Assembly (NCBI GenBank): GCA_964626205.1
Contig: CAZVED010000006.1
Coordinates: 1-42,348, forward strand
Reading direction: 5' to 3'
DNA length: 42,348 nt
DNA from: CAZVED01 sp964626205
Lineage (GTDB): Bacteria; Patescibacteriota; Patescibacteriia; SG8-24
Position numbers and translations under genes: made by a program. A model generated the notes under the pieces. That model was given only the letters and a program-made list of their open reading frames with translations, searched no databases and was not told where the DNA came from. Numbering within the stretch: position 1 is the stretch's first letter; every line of letters starts with the position of its first letter. Positions 24,280 to 30,899 of the stretch are shown piece by piece.

Positions 24280-24308
24280 ACGATACCTTGCAGGAACTCC
24301 GCCGTCAA
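24280..24308 (-). promoter_or_regulatory. Promoter of tRNA-Glu
   Basis: -35 TTGACG at 24303-24308 and -10 TATCGT at 24280-24285, 17-bp spacer, minus strand. The TGA within the -35 box is the stop codon of the response regulator gene. Confidence 0.8.
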
Positions 24309-24721
24309 GGCGCGGGTCCCTGCTTCTTCTCCCTCGCAAGCTCCGCGACTGCTTCCGCCACTTGGCCGAGCGATGAGGTCGCTTTCGTCATGATGGCGTC
24401 AATACGCCGTGCGCCGACTTTCTCCCGCGCCTCATCCTCCGATAGGTTCGTCATGATGATGACAGGAATATCCTTCCCCCCAGGCATCTCCTCGAGGAAG
24501 CTCAATACGTCCGCCCCATCGGTCTTGGGCATGAGCAGGTCGAGCAGAACGATGTCGATACCGTCCTGCCGGAGAAGCTCAGACGCCTCAGTCGCATCAT
24601 CCGCCTCGACGACGTCGTACCCTTTCTTGCGCAAACTCATTGCAAGGACGTTCCGGATAGGGACCTCGTCCTCCACCATCAGCACCTTCATCGGTTGTCG
24701 CGCGCGTTTCGGCATACGCAT
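24305..24721 (-). CDS. Single-domain response regulator
   Basis: A 138-residue CheY-like receiver without an output domain. Phospho-acceptor Asp61 in LLDLLMP, acidic pocket E17/D18, switch Thr in IMTNLSED and Lys in MTKA. Ten extra basic residues precede the receiver fold; a second ATG at codon 11 is possible. The ATG at 24721 directly follows the stop codon of the histidine kinase gene, so the two form a coupled two-component pair. With no DNA-binding domain it must act through protein contacts. Confidence 0.93.
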   Translation of the reverse strand: MRMPKRARQPMKVLMVEDEVPIRNVLAMSLRKKGYDVVEADDATEASELLRQDGIDIVLLDLLMPKTDGADVLSFLEEMPGGKDIPVIIMTNLSEDEAREKVGARRIDAIMTKATSSLGQVAEAVAELAREKKQGPAP

Positions 24722-26314
24722 TCACGCTGTAGGTTCGGTCAACAGCGTCTGCTCCCCCTCCTGTGGCTTCGCGCCGATGAGCGGGAACCGCGCGGTGAAT
24801 GTCGTACCCTTTCCTGTCCGCGAAACGAACGACAGATCGCCATCGAAACGCTCCACGATGGATTTCGCGATATAGAGCCCGAGGCCCGTCCCGTCCGGAA
24901 CGGTCTTTACGGCATTCGCCGCACGGAACATCTTTTTGAAAATATTCCCCTGCTGGTCTTCCGGGATACCCACGCCAGTATCGGCGACGGAAAGCGTGAC
25001 TGCCTCGCCGTCCTTCCGAAGCGTAATCGTCACCGTACCTTTCGCCGGCGTGTACTTGATGGCATTCGTCACGAGATTCTGCACGACGATCTTCACGAGG
25101 CTGCGGTCCAACGGTATGGACGGAATCTCTCCATGCTTCAACGTAATCTTCAGATCCTTTTCCACAATAGCCTTCGTCGACTCCTTCACAACCTCATCAC
25201 AGACCGCATTGAGATCCGTCGGTGTCGGAGAAATACGCAGGTTCCCCATCTCGATACGAGAGACGTTCAAGAGCGCATTAATGAGCGAGGCAAGGCGTCG
25301 CCCTGAGACATGGACGGTCCTCAACGGCTCCACGAACGCCTTCGGAATCTTGCCGAAATCTCCTCCAAGCACGGCCTCCACATACCAATTCATGGATGTC
25401 AGCGGCGTCCGCAACTGGTGTGATGCGACGGAAATGAATTCGCTCTTCGCGCGGTCGATACGCTTCTCGACCGTGACGTCTCGGAACACGACGACAGAAC
25501 CCTCTTCGCGCGTACCGAACGTGAGCGGTGCGATGCTAACGGAGACTGGCATCGACCGCACCCTGCTTTTCAAGATGAAATCCCGACGGCCGACATGCCC
25601 ACCCCTCGCGGAAGCGGGGATAAGCGCATCAAGAACTGGGGCGTCACGTTCATCCACCAGCATGAATGCCGTGTGCCACGGCTTGCCGATAAGAACGTCG
25701 CGGCGCAGGCCGGTCCAGGACTCGATAGCCGGATTGACCAAGGAGACAGCGCCGACTTCGTCGATCGTCATGACGCCGTCCGCGATGGCGTCGATGATGG
25801 ACGACACGCGTGATTCCGCGGCTTGCGCGTCCAATTTCTCCTTGTTCAAATCCTCCATGACGTTCAGGAGGGCGGCCTTCGTTCGCTCCAAATTCCGTAT
25901 ACCTTCCTCCAACGACACCTTCTGGCGCTCCAACAACAACTTCGTCTCTCCGGCCTGCCGTTCGGATTCCTCACGAATACGCGCGGAAAGCCATGAAGCG
26001 AACTCCTGCAAAACCTGTTCTCGCGTCCCGAAACGCAGGATGAAACGATGCAAGATGAGAAAGGTCACCACACCGGCAGCGGCAGTCAGCGGAATGCCGA
26101 CATCGGAGAACAGTGCGATGGTCGTAGCGAAGGCCGCGAAAATGACAAGGATGGCAACGAGTGTGGTCATGAGCATCCCCGTCCGACGGACGAACGGCGC
26201 ACCCTTCCCCTCCTTCTCGAACGCCACTGATACGCGGTACACACGGAAACAAAATACGGCCACGGCGAGCCATATCAAAGTAAGGATGATGAGCCTGACC
26301 ATATCGACCTGCAT
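24722..26314 (-). CDS. Membrane sensor histidine kinase with PAS, paired with response regulator
   Basis: A 530-residue kinase with about three hydrophobic segments in the first 95 residues, a coiled-coil linker (about 115-175), a PAS domain (about 175-285), HisKA with His299 in SHQLRTPL, and an HATPase with NAIKYTP, DTGVGIP and GTGLGLYIAKS. The start at 26314 is 6 nt after TATGCT (26321-26326), so leaderless; a longer frame from 26356 would begin upstream of this -10. It is encoded directly upstream of a receiver-only regulator. Overall build resembles the two other kinases in the window. Confidence 0.93.
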   Translation of the reverse strand: MQVDMVRLIILTLIWLAVAVFCFRVYRVSVAFEKEGKGAPFVRRTGMLMTTLVAILVIFAAFATTIALFSDVGIPLTAAAGVVTFLILHRFILRFGTREQVLQEFASWLSARIREESERQAGETKLLLERQKVSLEEGIRNLERTKAALLNVMEDLNKEKLDAQAAESRVSSIIDAIADGVMTIDEVGAVSLVNPAIESWTGLRRDVLIGKPWHTAFMLVDERDAPVLDALIPASARGGHVGRRDFILKSRVRSMPVSVSIAPLTFGTREEGSVVVFRDVTVEKRIDRAKSEFISVASHQLRTPLTSMNWYVEAVLGGDFGKIPKAFVEPLRTVHVSGRRLASLINALLNVSRIEMGNLRISPTPTDLNAVCDEVVKESTKAIVEKDLKITLKHGEIPSIPLDRSLVKIVVQNLVTNAIKYTPAKGTVTITLRKDGEAVTLSVADTGVGIPEDQQGNIFKKMFRAANAVKTVPDGTGLGLYIAKSIVERFDGDLSFVSRTGKGTTFTARFPLIGAKPQEGEQTLLTEPTA

Positions 26315-26320
26315 GCCGAT

Positions 26321-26326
26321 AGCATA
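26321..26326 (-). promoter_or_regulatory. -10 box of the kinase-regulator operon
   Basis: TATGCT on the minus strand, 6 nt before the ATG at 26314; the -35 is weak. Confidence 0.6.
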
Positions 26327-26354
26327 CCATGCGGGCGTCGGGGCCCTGAAACGC

Positions 26355-26504
26355 AAAACACCGGACGAATCCGGTGTCCCTTGCTCTGAAGCGTAAAGTC
26401 CCGTTCTGGCTAGACTGTGTTGCTATATCCTCTCGGTTCTTCTGGACCTGTGCGTCCGTAATCTCTGGTGAGTGGCTTCAGGAATCGATCGATCGATTGC
26501 ACAA
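26355..26504 (-). ncRNA. Candidate small RNA of about 150 nt
   Basis: This minus-strand unit is bounded by a TTGACG-17-TACGGT promoter (26511-26539) and a Rho-independent hairpin (26358-26377). Between them there is no ATG on the minus strand and no Shine-Dalgarno followed by a start, so a protein is unlikely. The predicted 5' end has the self-complementary run ATCGATCGATCGAT, and a small hairpin around GGTCCAGAAGAACC lies in the middle. It occupies the 316-nt space between the kinase operon and the HAD-like gene. Not matched to tmRNA, RNase P, SRP or 6S by eye. Function unknown. Confidence 0.6.
26358..26377 (-). terminator. Terminator of the candidate small RNA
   Basis: A perfect 8-bp stem ACACCGGA/TCCGGTGT with a 4-nt loop, then TTTTGCGTTT on the minus strand. 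No coding gene ends here. Confidence 0.75.
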
Positions 26505-26510
26505 GAGAAC

Positions 26511-26539
26511 ACCGTACCATAGAACACTGGGGGCGTCAA
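26511..26539 (-). promoter_or_regulatory. Orphan promoter TTGACG-17-TACGGT
   Basis: -35 TTGACG at 26534-26539 and -10 TACGGT at 26511-26516, minus strand; no protein gene follows. Confidence 0.72.
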
Positions 26540-26585
26540 GGGTTGTGGCACGGCTTAAGGCGCAAATAAGCTCAATGGAGCAGAC

Positions 26586-26618
26586 AAAAAAAGAGGGGCG
26601 TATCGCAACCTCTTCTTA
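26586..26618 (-). terminator. Terminator of the HAD-like gene
   Basis: AAGAGG/CCTCTT stem with an inner mismatch and CG closing pairs, followed on the minus strand by T7; just past the stop at 26631. Confidence 0.7.
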
Positions 26619-26630
26619 CATATGATTCGT

Positions 26631-27155
26631 TCAGCCGAGCATGTCGGCGAGGACGTCGTCCCAACCATGAACGACGATGAGCGGTCGGTCCGAGCATCGG
26701 AAGCGCTGCAGTTCAGCGGCGTCCGGACGGAATGCGTACGCCCTCACTCGGGTATCGAGATGGCCGAGCACCTCCGCGCGATCATCGATGAAGTGCGTGA
26801 TTCCGAGCCGTGCGCAGATGGCGGCTTTCTCGTGGCGATGACGGCAGAAATGAACACATCCCTCTTCGACACCTGTACGCTCGAAAAAACGGTGATAATC
26901 CAGCCACTGCCGGATACGTGCTTGGACGTTTGCGCCGCACTTCGAGACGAGGTGCGTCTGTGGACCGAAGCGTTCGTTGACGAGACGTTCGACCGCCTCG
27001 ATGGCACCATCGACTTCCGGCGTCTCCAGAAACCGGAGAAATCGGTCACCCTGCGCCGGCGCGTCAGGGTCTTCGCGGCCACCGACGATGACGCCGCCGA
27101 TGTCGATACCGAGCGCACCGAGCGTGCCATCAGCGTTAATGATGTGATGCTCCAT
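26631..27155 (-). CDS. HAD-superfamily hydrolase-like protein
   Basis: A 174-residue protein with a shortened HAD pattern: motif I GIDIGGVIVGG (the second Asp of DxD replaced by Gly, which weakens phosphatase catalysis), motif II-like LVSKCG, a Lys in EKAAICARLG, and motif IV FIDDRAEVL. The overall length fits 5'-nucleotidase-like or similar small HAD proteins. If the second Asp is truly absent it may be a poor phosphatase. The start at 27155 follows AAAGGAGG and a TTGACA-17-TAGGTT promoter. Divergent from the SRPBCC gene. Substrate unknown. Confidence 0.72.
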   Translation of the reverse strand: MEHHIINADGTLGALGIDIGGVIVGGREDPDAPAQGDRFLRFLETPEVDGAIEAVERLVNERFGPQTHLVSKCGANVQARIRQWLDYHRFFERTGVEEGCVHFCRHRHEKAAICARLGITHFIDDRAEVLGHLDTRVRAYAFRPDAAELQRFRCSDRPLIVVHGWDDVLADMLG

Positions 27156-27203
27156 CACCTGCCTCCTTTGTGCGACCGTGCGAAAATGAACGGCAGACAA
27201 GGA

Positions 27204-27232
27204 AACCTATCGCGCGAAACATGCCCTGTCAA
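27204..27232 (-). promoter_or_regulatory. Promoter TTGACA-17-TAGGTT
   Basis: -35 TTGACA at 27227-27232 and -10 TAGGTT at 27204-27209, minus strand, for the HAD-like gene with a leader of about 40 nt. Confidence 0.72.
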
Positions 27233-27249
27233 CCGACCGACACACATGC

Positions 27250-27255
27250 TATTCT
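27250..27255 (+). promoter_or_regulatory. -10 box of the SRPBCC gene
   Basis: TATTCT ending 10 nt before the ATG at 27266; no Shine-Dalgarno. Confidence 0.55.
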
Positions 27256-27265
27256 TCGTCCACCT

Positions 27266-27697
27266 ATGCGACGCATCGTCACCTCCATCGACATCGACGC
27301 CGACGCCGGAACGGTCTGGAACGTCTTTACGGACTTCGACGGATATCCGGAATGGAACCCGTTCCTTCAGGGTATCCGCGGCGACATCACTCCGGGCAAC
27401 CGCGTCACCAACGTCATCCGCACGCCGGATGGCAAGACCATGACGTTCCGTCCGACCATTCTCGCCGTCGACCCCGGCAAAGAACTCCGCTGGGCAGGCA
27501 CGCTCCTGTTACCGCTCCTCTTCCGTGGCGAGCACTACTTCTACATCACCGATCTCGGCAACGGACGAACGCGCTTCACGCAGGGCGAGGAATTCTCCGG
27601 TCTGCTCACTCCGTTTTTCACCAGCCTCATCACGCGCACGCTCGGTCAGTTCCACGATATGAATACCGCGCTCAAAGAGCATTGCGAGCGCGCATAA
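27266..27697 (+). CDS. SRPBCC-domain (polyketide cyclase/START-like) protein
   Basis: A 143-residue single-domain protein of the SRPBCC fold, which forms a deep pocket for hydrophobic ligands. Family marks: an N-terminal strand then VWNVFTDFDGYPEWNPF (the usual VW..L.D...Y..WNP block), GNRVTNVIRTPDGKTMTF, LRWAGTLLLP, and a long C-terminal helix from FFTSLITRTLGQF. The upstream frame extends to 27170, but the ATG at 27266 is chosen from the -10 box and the domain boundary. Ligand unknown. Ends at a bidirectional terminator. Confidence 0.9.
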   Translation: MRRIVTSIDIDADAGTVWNVFTDFDGYPEWNPFLQGIRGDITPGNRVTNVIRTPDGKTMTFRPTILAVDPGKELRWAGTLLLPLLFRGEHYFYITDLGNGRTRFTQGEEFSGLLTPFFTSLITRTLGQFHDMNTALKEHCERA

Positions 27698-27700
27698 AAA

Positions 27701-27727
27701 AGACCGCCCTTGCGAAGGCGGTCTTTT
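27701..27727. terminator. Bidirectional Rho-independent terminator
   Basis: An 8-bp stem (AGACCGCC and complement) with an 8-nt loop; A6 on the left and T4 on the right, between converging genes. Confidence 0.88.
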
Positions 27728-27728
27728 G

Positions 27729-28622
27729 CTATCGTGCGTAGAAGAGAGAGCCGAATTCTGATCGCGCGTTACGGTTCCCGGTCACCGTACCTTTGAGGGC
27801 ATCGAGTACACGATACCGCTGCACGTCACCAAGTGCGGTAACGACTGGCAGTAACGACACGACACCTTCTGCACGCACGCTGCAGCTGCCAGTCCGCACG
27901 ACCTGCTCCCCTGCCGTACGATTACGTGAGCGGTCACTGAACCCTGTCGCGACGAGGTCGCCCATTCCGGCAAGACTGTCGAATGTCTCTGGTCGGCCAC
28001 CGAGGCGCGCAAGGACCTCTTTACCTTCGCGCATCACCGCTTCCATATACAACCCTTTGCAGTTCTTGCCGAGGTTAAGCGCGGAAAGGATACCGAACCC
28101 GACGGCATAGATATTCTTAAGGACGCTCGCAATGGCAACACCTTTCATATCCGTGGAATGTTGCAGCACGATGCGCGACCCACGAAACGCACCAGCGACG
28201 ATATCGAATATCGCGCGATCCTCCGTGCCCACTGTCGCTCCGGACGACAACCCTTCCATGATCTCTGACGCAAGCATCGGCCCGCACAGCATCGCGACAG
28301 GATGTCCTTCCGGAAGCATCTCCTGCAGTATGTCGGGGACGAACTTTCCAGTCCCTTCTTCTGCGCCTTTCGCGAGCGCGACGACGATGGCGTCTGGACG
28401 AAGATGTTCTGCGACCTGGCGCGCTGCCTCACGCATGGCCCACGACGGCACGCACAAAAAGACGATATCCGCTTTGGGTACAGCGATATTGGTTGCGACA
28501 CAGACCGCGGCCTTCGCTGGATCCTTGTCACAGATGGATGTCGCCGTCCCCGCATCGTGAAGCAACTTCTCGATGGCGCGGCCGATAGGGCCAGCGCCGA
28601 TAATGGCAGCATGATGTCGCAT
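27729..28622 (-). CDS. gpsA: NAD(P)-dependent glycerol-3-phosphate dehydrogenase
   Basis: A 297-residue enzyme interconverting dihydroxyacetone phosphate and sn-glycerol 3-phosphate, the first step to phospholipid backbones. Seen: Rossmann loop GAGPIG at 8-13, FLCVPSWA, LAKGAEEGTGKF, the catalytic Lys region VLKNIYAVGFGI, and AGMGDLVATGFSDRSRNRTAG near the substrate site. It is about 30 residues shorter than E. coli GpsA, at the C-terminus. The ATG at 28622 is 6 nt after TACGAT, with -35 CTGGAC at 17 bp, so leaderless. CPR bacteria often lack full lipid synthesis, so this may use scavenged precursors. Confidence 0.93.
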   Translation of the reverse strand: MRHHAAIIGAGPIGRAIEKLLHDAGTATSICDKDPAKAAVCVATNIAVPKADIVFLCVPSWAMREAARQVAEHLRPDAIVVALAKGAEEGTGKFVPDILQEMLPEGHPVAMLCGPMLASEIMEGLSSGATVGTEDRAIFDIVAGAFRGSRIVLQHSTDMKGVAIASVLKNIYAVGFGILSALNLGKNCKGLYMEAVMREGKEVLARLGGRPETFDSLAGMGDLVATGFSDRSRNRTAGEQVVRTGSCSVRAEGVVSLLPVVTALGDVQRYRVLDALKGTVTGNRNARSEFGSLFYAR

Positions 28623-28628
28623 CTCTTC

Positions 28629-28657
28629 ATCGTACTCCCTGTACTGACAGCGTCCAG
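28629..28657 (-). promoter_or_regulatory. Leaderless promoter of gpsA
   Basis: -35 CTGGAC at 28652-28657, 17-bp spacer, -10 TACGAT at 28629-28634, 6 nt before the start codon on the minus strand. Confidence 0.6.
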
Positions 28658-28665
28658 AGGAGTGC

Positions 28666-28694
28666 TTGTCCCGACGACACACGCTTGCTAGGGT
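28666..28694 (+). promoter_or_regulatory. Promoter of the nucleoside phosphorylase gene
   Basis: -35 TTGTCC at 28666-28671, 17-bp spacer, -10 TAGGGT at 28689-28694; short leader with GGAGG before the ATG at 28711. Confidence 0.6.
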
Positions 28695-28710
28695 TGGGTC
28701 GGAGGTACGC

Positions 28711-29493
28711 ATGACGTCCACGAATAACCTCGTCCCTGGCGACGGTGCGCGAGAATACCACCTGCAAACGCGCGCTGGCGATATCGCGCCGCGCTGCATC
28801 GTGACCGGCGACCCAGCACGAGCGACGGCAATCGCAGACACCTATCTCGAACGCCGCGCGCTTGTCGGCGACCATCGCGGCCTTGTCTCCTATACCGGCT
28901 TCTACAAGAATACGCGTGTGTCCATCGTGACGCATGGCATGGGCGGTCCGTCCATCGGCATCATCCTCCCCGAAGCCGTGCGAAGCGGTGCGCGAATGTT
29001 CATTCGTGTCGGTTCCTGCGGCGCATTGCAACCCGGTATCAAGCCCGGTGACGCCATCATCTACACCGGCGCAATGCGGTACGACGGTGCAAGCGACGCA
29101 TGGGCACCACCGGAATTCCCCGCCATCGCGAGCTGGCGTGTCGTCAAAGCACTTGTCGCTGCAACACATCTCAACGGCGGCACTCTCCGGACCCACGTCG
29201 GTATCGGCGCGACGACCGCAGACTTCAATGAAGGTCAGGCGCGCGCAGAGCGCCCCGAGGACATCCCACACTGGATCCGCGAACGACATGACTGGATGCT
29301 CAGAAACGACATCCTTTCCTACTCCATGGAGGAAGCATCGCTCTTCGTCTGGTGCGCCACGCACGGTCGAATCCCCTGCGGCGCGGTGAATGCGGTGTTC
29401 CTGAACCGTGTCGATGGTGGCGCTGCCGCCGTAACCGGCGAACTCGACGCCGCACGACTCGCGCTCGAGGCTGCCATCGACGTCCCACTCTGA
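28711..29493 (+). CDS. Nucleoside phosphorylase (uridine/purine phosphorylase family)
   Basis: A 260-residue enzyme of the PNP/UDP family that splits nucleosides with phosphate into base and ribose 1-phosphate, a salvage step fitting a CPR lifestyle. Seen: VTGDPARATAIA (phosphate loop, the family has GDPxR), THGMGGPSIGIILPE, RVGSCGALQPGIKPGD (the family signature with RxGTxG variant) and YSMEEASLF (the family has EMEAA/EMESS). The start at 28711 follows GGAGG at 5-nt spacing. Base preference (uracil or purine) is not settled by these motifs. Ends at a strong terminator. Confidence 0.9.
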   Translation: MTSTNNLVPGDGAREYHLQTRAGDIAPRCIVTGDPARATAIADTYLERRALVGDHRGLVSYTGFYKNTRVSIVTHGMGGPSIGIILPEAVRSGARMFIRVGSCGALQPGIKPGDAIIYTGAMRYDGASDAWAPPEFPAIASWRVVKALVAATHLNGGTLRTHVGIGATTADFNEGQARAERPEDIPHWIRERHDWMLRNDILSYSMEEASLFVWCATHGRIPCGAVNAVFLNRVDGGAAAVTGELDAARLALEAAIDVPL

Positions 29494-29503
29494 GTACCTT
29501 TCG

Positions 29504-29529
29504 ACGCTCCGGCCTTCCGGAGCGTTTTT
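29504..29529 (+). terminator. Rho-independent terminator
   Basis: A perfect 9-bp stem (ACGCTCCGG and complement) with loop CCTT, then T5. Confidence 0.9.
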
Positions 29530-29566
29530 CGTTCCAGACGAACGGTGCTATACAAGAAGTATACCT

Positions 29567-30835
29567 ATGCGAACCATACTCCTTCTCCCCGCGCTCCTCG
29601 CTAGCATGCTCATGGCATCCGCCGTCTCTGCCGCCCCAGCCTCTGGCTCGCTCGTGAAGCTCGCATGCGGTGCTGGCGACGCGCCAGACCATCCATGCCG
29701 CGCCGTCTACTATTACGGTGGCGACGGACGGCGGCACGCCTTTCCGAACGAACGCGTCTACTTCAGCTGGTATGCAGACTTCGCGGACGTGCGTGTCGTG
29801 ACCCAGACGGAGCTCGCCGCGATACCGCTCGGCAAGAACGTCACCTATCGCCCCGGATCGAAACTTGTGAAGTTCACGACGGATCCGAAGACATACGCCG
29901 TCGGTCTCGGCGGAGAGTTGCGTTGGGTGACCTCCGAACATGCCGCACAAAGCCTGTACGGCCCCGCATGGAACGCCAGCACCGATGACATCTCCGACGT
30001 CTTCTGGGCCGATTACCGGTTCGGCACAGACATCGCGCAGGCAGCCGACTTCTCCCCGTCCGAAGAAGCCGCGTACGCACGGACCATCGACGACGATCTC
30101 CCATCATCACGACGCTCCGTCACCGTGACAACGCCGGGTGGCACGTTCTCCGCAGACATCATCACCATGCGGAAGGATGCCTACCGCATGCGCACCTCCG
30201 TCGCGGAGCCAATAGACTGCATGGACGGCTGTGCTGCATATCCGCTCGCCCAGCATGCCACACACCACGGCGCGACGATCGGCATTCATGGCACGTACTT
30301 CTGCCCGCCAGACTATGCGGACTGCGCGTTCAAACGGAACACGTTCCTCTGGCCGGTCTTCGACTCCGCGACACGCACTATGCGGAACACCTCTGCGCTC
30401 GCCGTGCACAACGGACCGATGTTCTCTTCCGCCACCGACGGCACCTACATGCTCTTCCATCGCACGAGCACCTTCGGCGCCTCCGTCTCCGGCTACGAAA
30501 GCTCCACCGGCAAAACGCTCGATGCCGCCATCGCCAATTACCCGTCGCTCGTGGAAAACGGCGTGCGTGTCGTCGATACCGAACCGATGCTCGAAGATGG
30601 CATGCGGACGAACAAAGCGACGCGTGGTGGCATCGGCATGAACGACAGGGTCATCACGCTCGTCGTTGCGAGAAGCGCCACCGTTCCGGACCTCGCGGAC
30701 ATCTTCCTTGCACTCGGCATGACGGACGCTATGAATCTCGACGGCGGCGGCAGCGTCGCGCTGCTCTACGACAACACCTACGTCCTCGGCCCCGGACGCG
30801 CGCTTCCCAACGCAATCGTGTTCACCGCGCGCTGA
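29567..30835 (+). CDS. Secreted phosphodiester glycosidase (NAGPA-like)
   Basis: A 422-residue exported protein. Residues 1-23 are a signal peptide ending near VSAAPA. The N-terminal domain (about 30-165) carries the YRPGSKLVKFTTDPKTYAV and LRWVTSE blocks repeated in many Parcubacteria surface proteins and probably binds the cell envelope. The C-terminal domain (about 180-422) is of the phosphodiester glycosidase/NAGPA type (DUF2233), with GIHGTYFCP, ALAVHNGPMF, and NLDGGGSVAL near 390-400. These enzymes uncap GlcNAc phosphodiesters or trim surface glycans. Cys pairs in the middle suggest disulfides. A TATACA -10 (29549-29554) ends 12 nt before the ATG. Role at the cell surface is inferred. 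Confidence 0.88.
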   Translation: MRTILLLPALLASMLMASAVSAAPASGSLVKLACGAGDAPDHPCRAVYYYGGDGRRHAFPNERVYFSWYADFADVRVVTQTELAAIPLGKNVTYRPGSKLVKFTTDPKTYAVGLGGELRWVTSEHAAQSLYGPAWNASTDDISDVFWADYRFGTDIAQAADFSPSEEAAYARTIDDDLPSSRRSVTVTTPGGTFSADIITMRKDAYRMRTSVAEPIDCMDGCAAYPLAQHATHHGATIGIHGTYFCPPDYADCAFKRNTFLWPVFDSATRTMRNTSALAVHNGPMFSSATDGTYMLFHRTSTFGASVSGYESSTGKTLDAAIANYPSLVENGVRVVDTEPMLEDGMRTNKATRGGIGMNDRVITLVVARSATVPDLADIFLALGMTDAMNLDGGGSVALLYDNTYVLGPGRALPNAIVFTAR

Positions 30836-30864
30836 AACGGCTCCAATAAATAAGGCTAAGGCAC

Positions 30865-30893
30865 TGGACGTCTGAGCTTATTTTTGCTATACT
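30865..30893 (+). promoter_or_regulatory. Leaderless promoter of the antiporter gene
   Basis: -35 TGGACG at 30865-30870, 17-bp spacer, -10 TATACT at 30888-30893, 6 nt before the ATG at 30900. Confidence 0.7.
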
Positions 30894-30899
30894 GACGTC

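Noticed and set aside
26355..26504. Possible SRP RNA, because of CAGGTCCAGAAG in the middle.
   Set aside because: The conserved GGAAGGNAGCAG side of SRP helix 8 is absent.
26374..26625. An 83-codon plus-strand frame between the kinase operon and the HAD-like gene.
   Set aside because: No Shine-Dalgarno or promoter on that strand and no protein-like pattern; the minus strand of the same space has a clear promoter-terminator pair.
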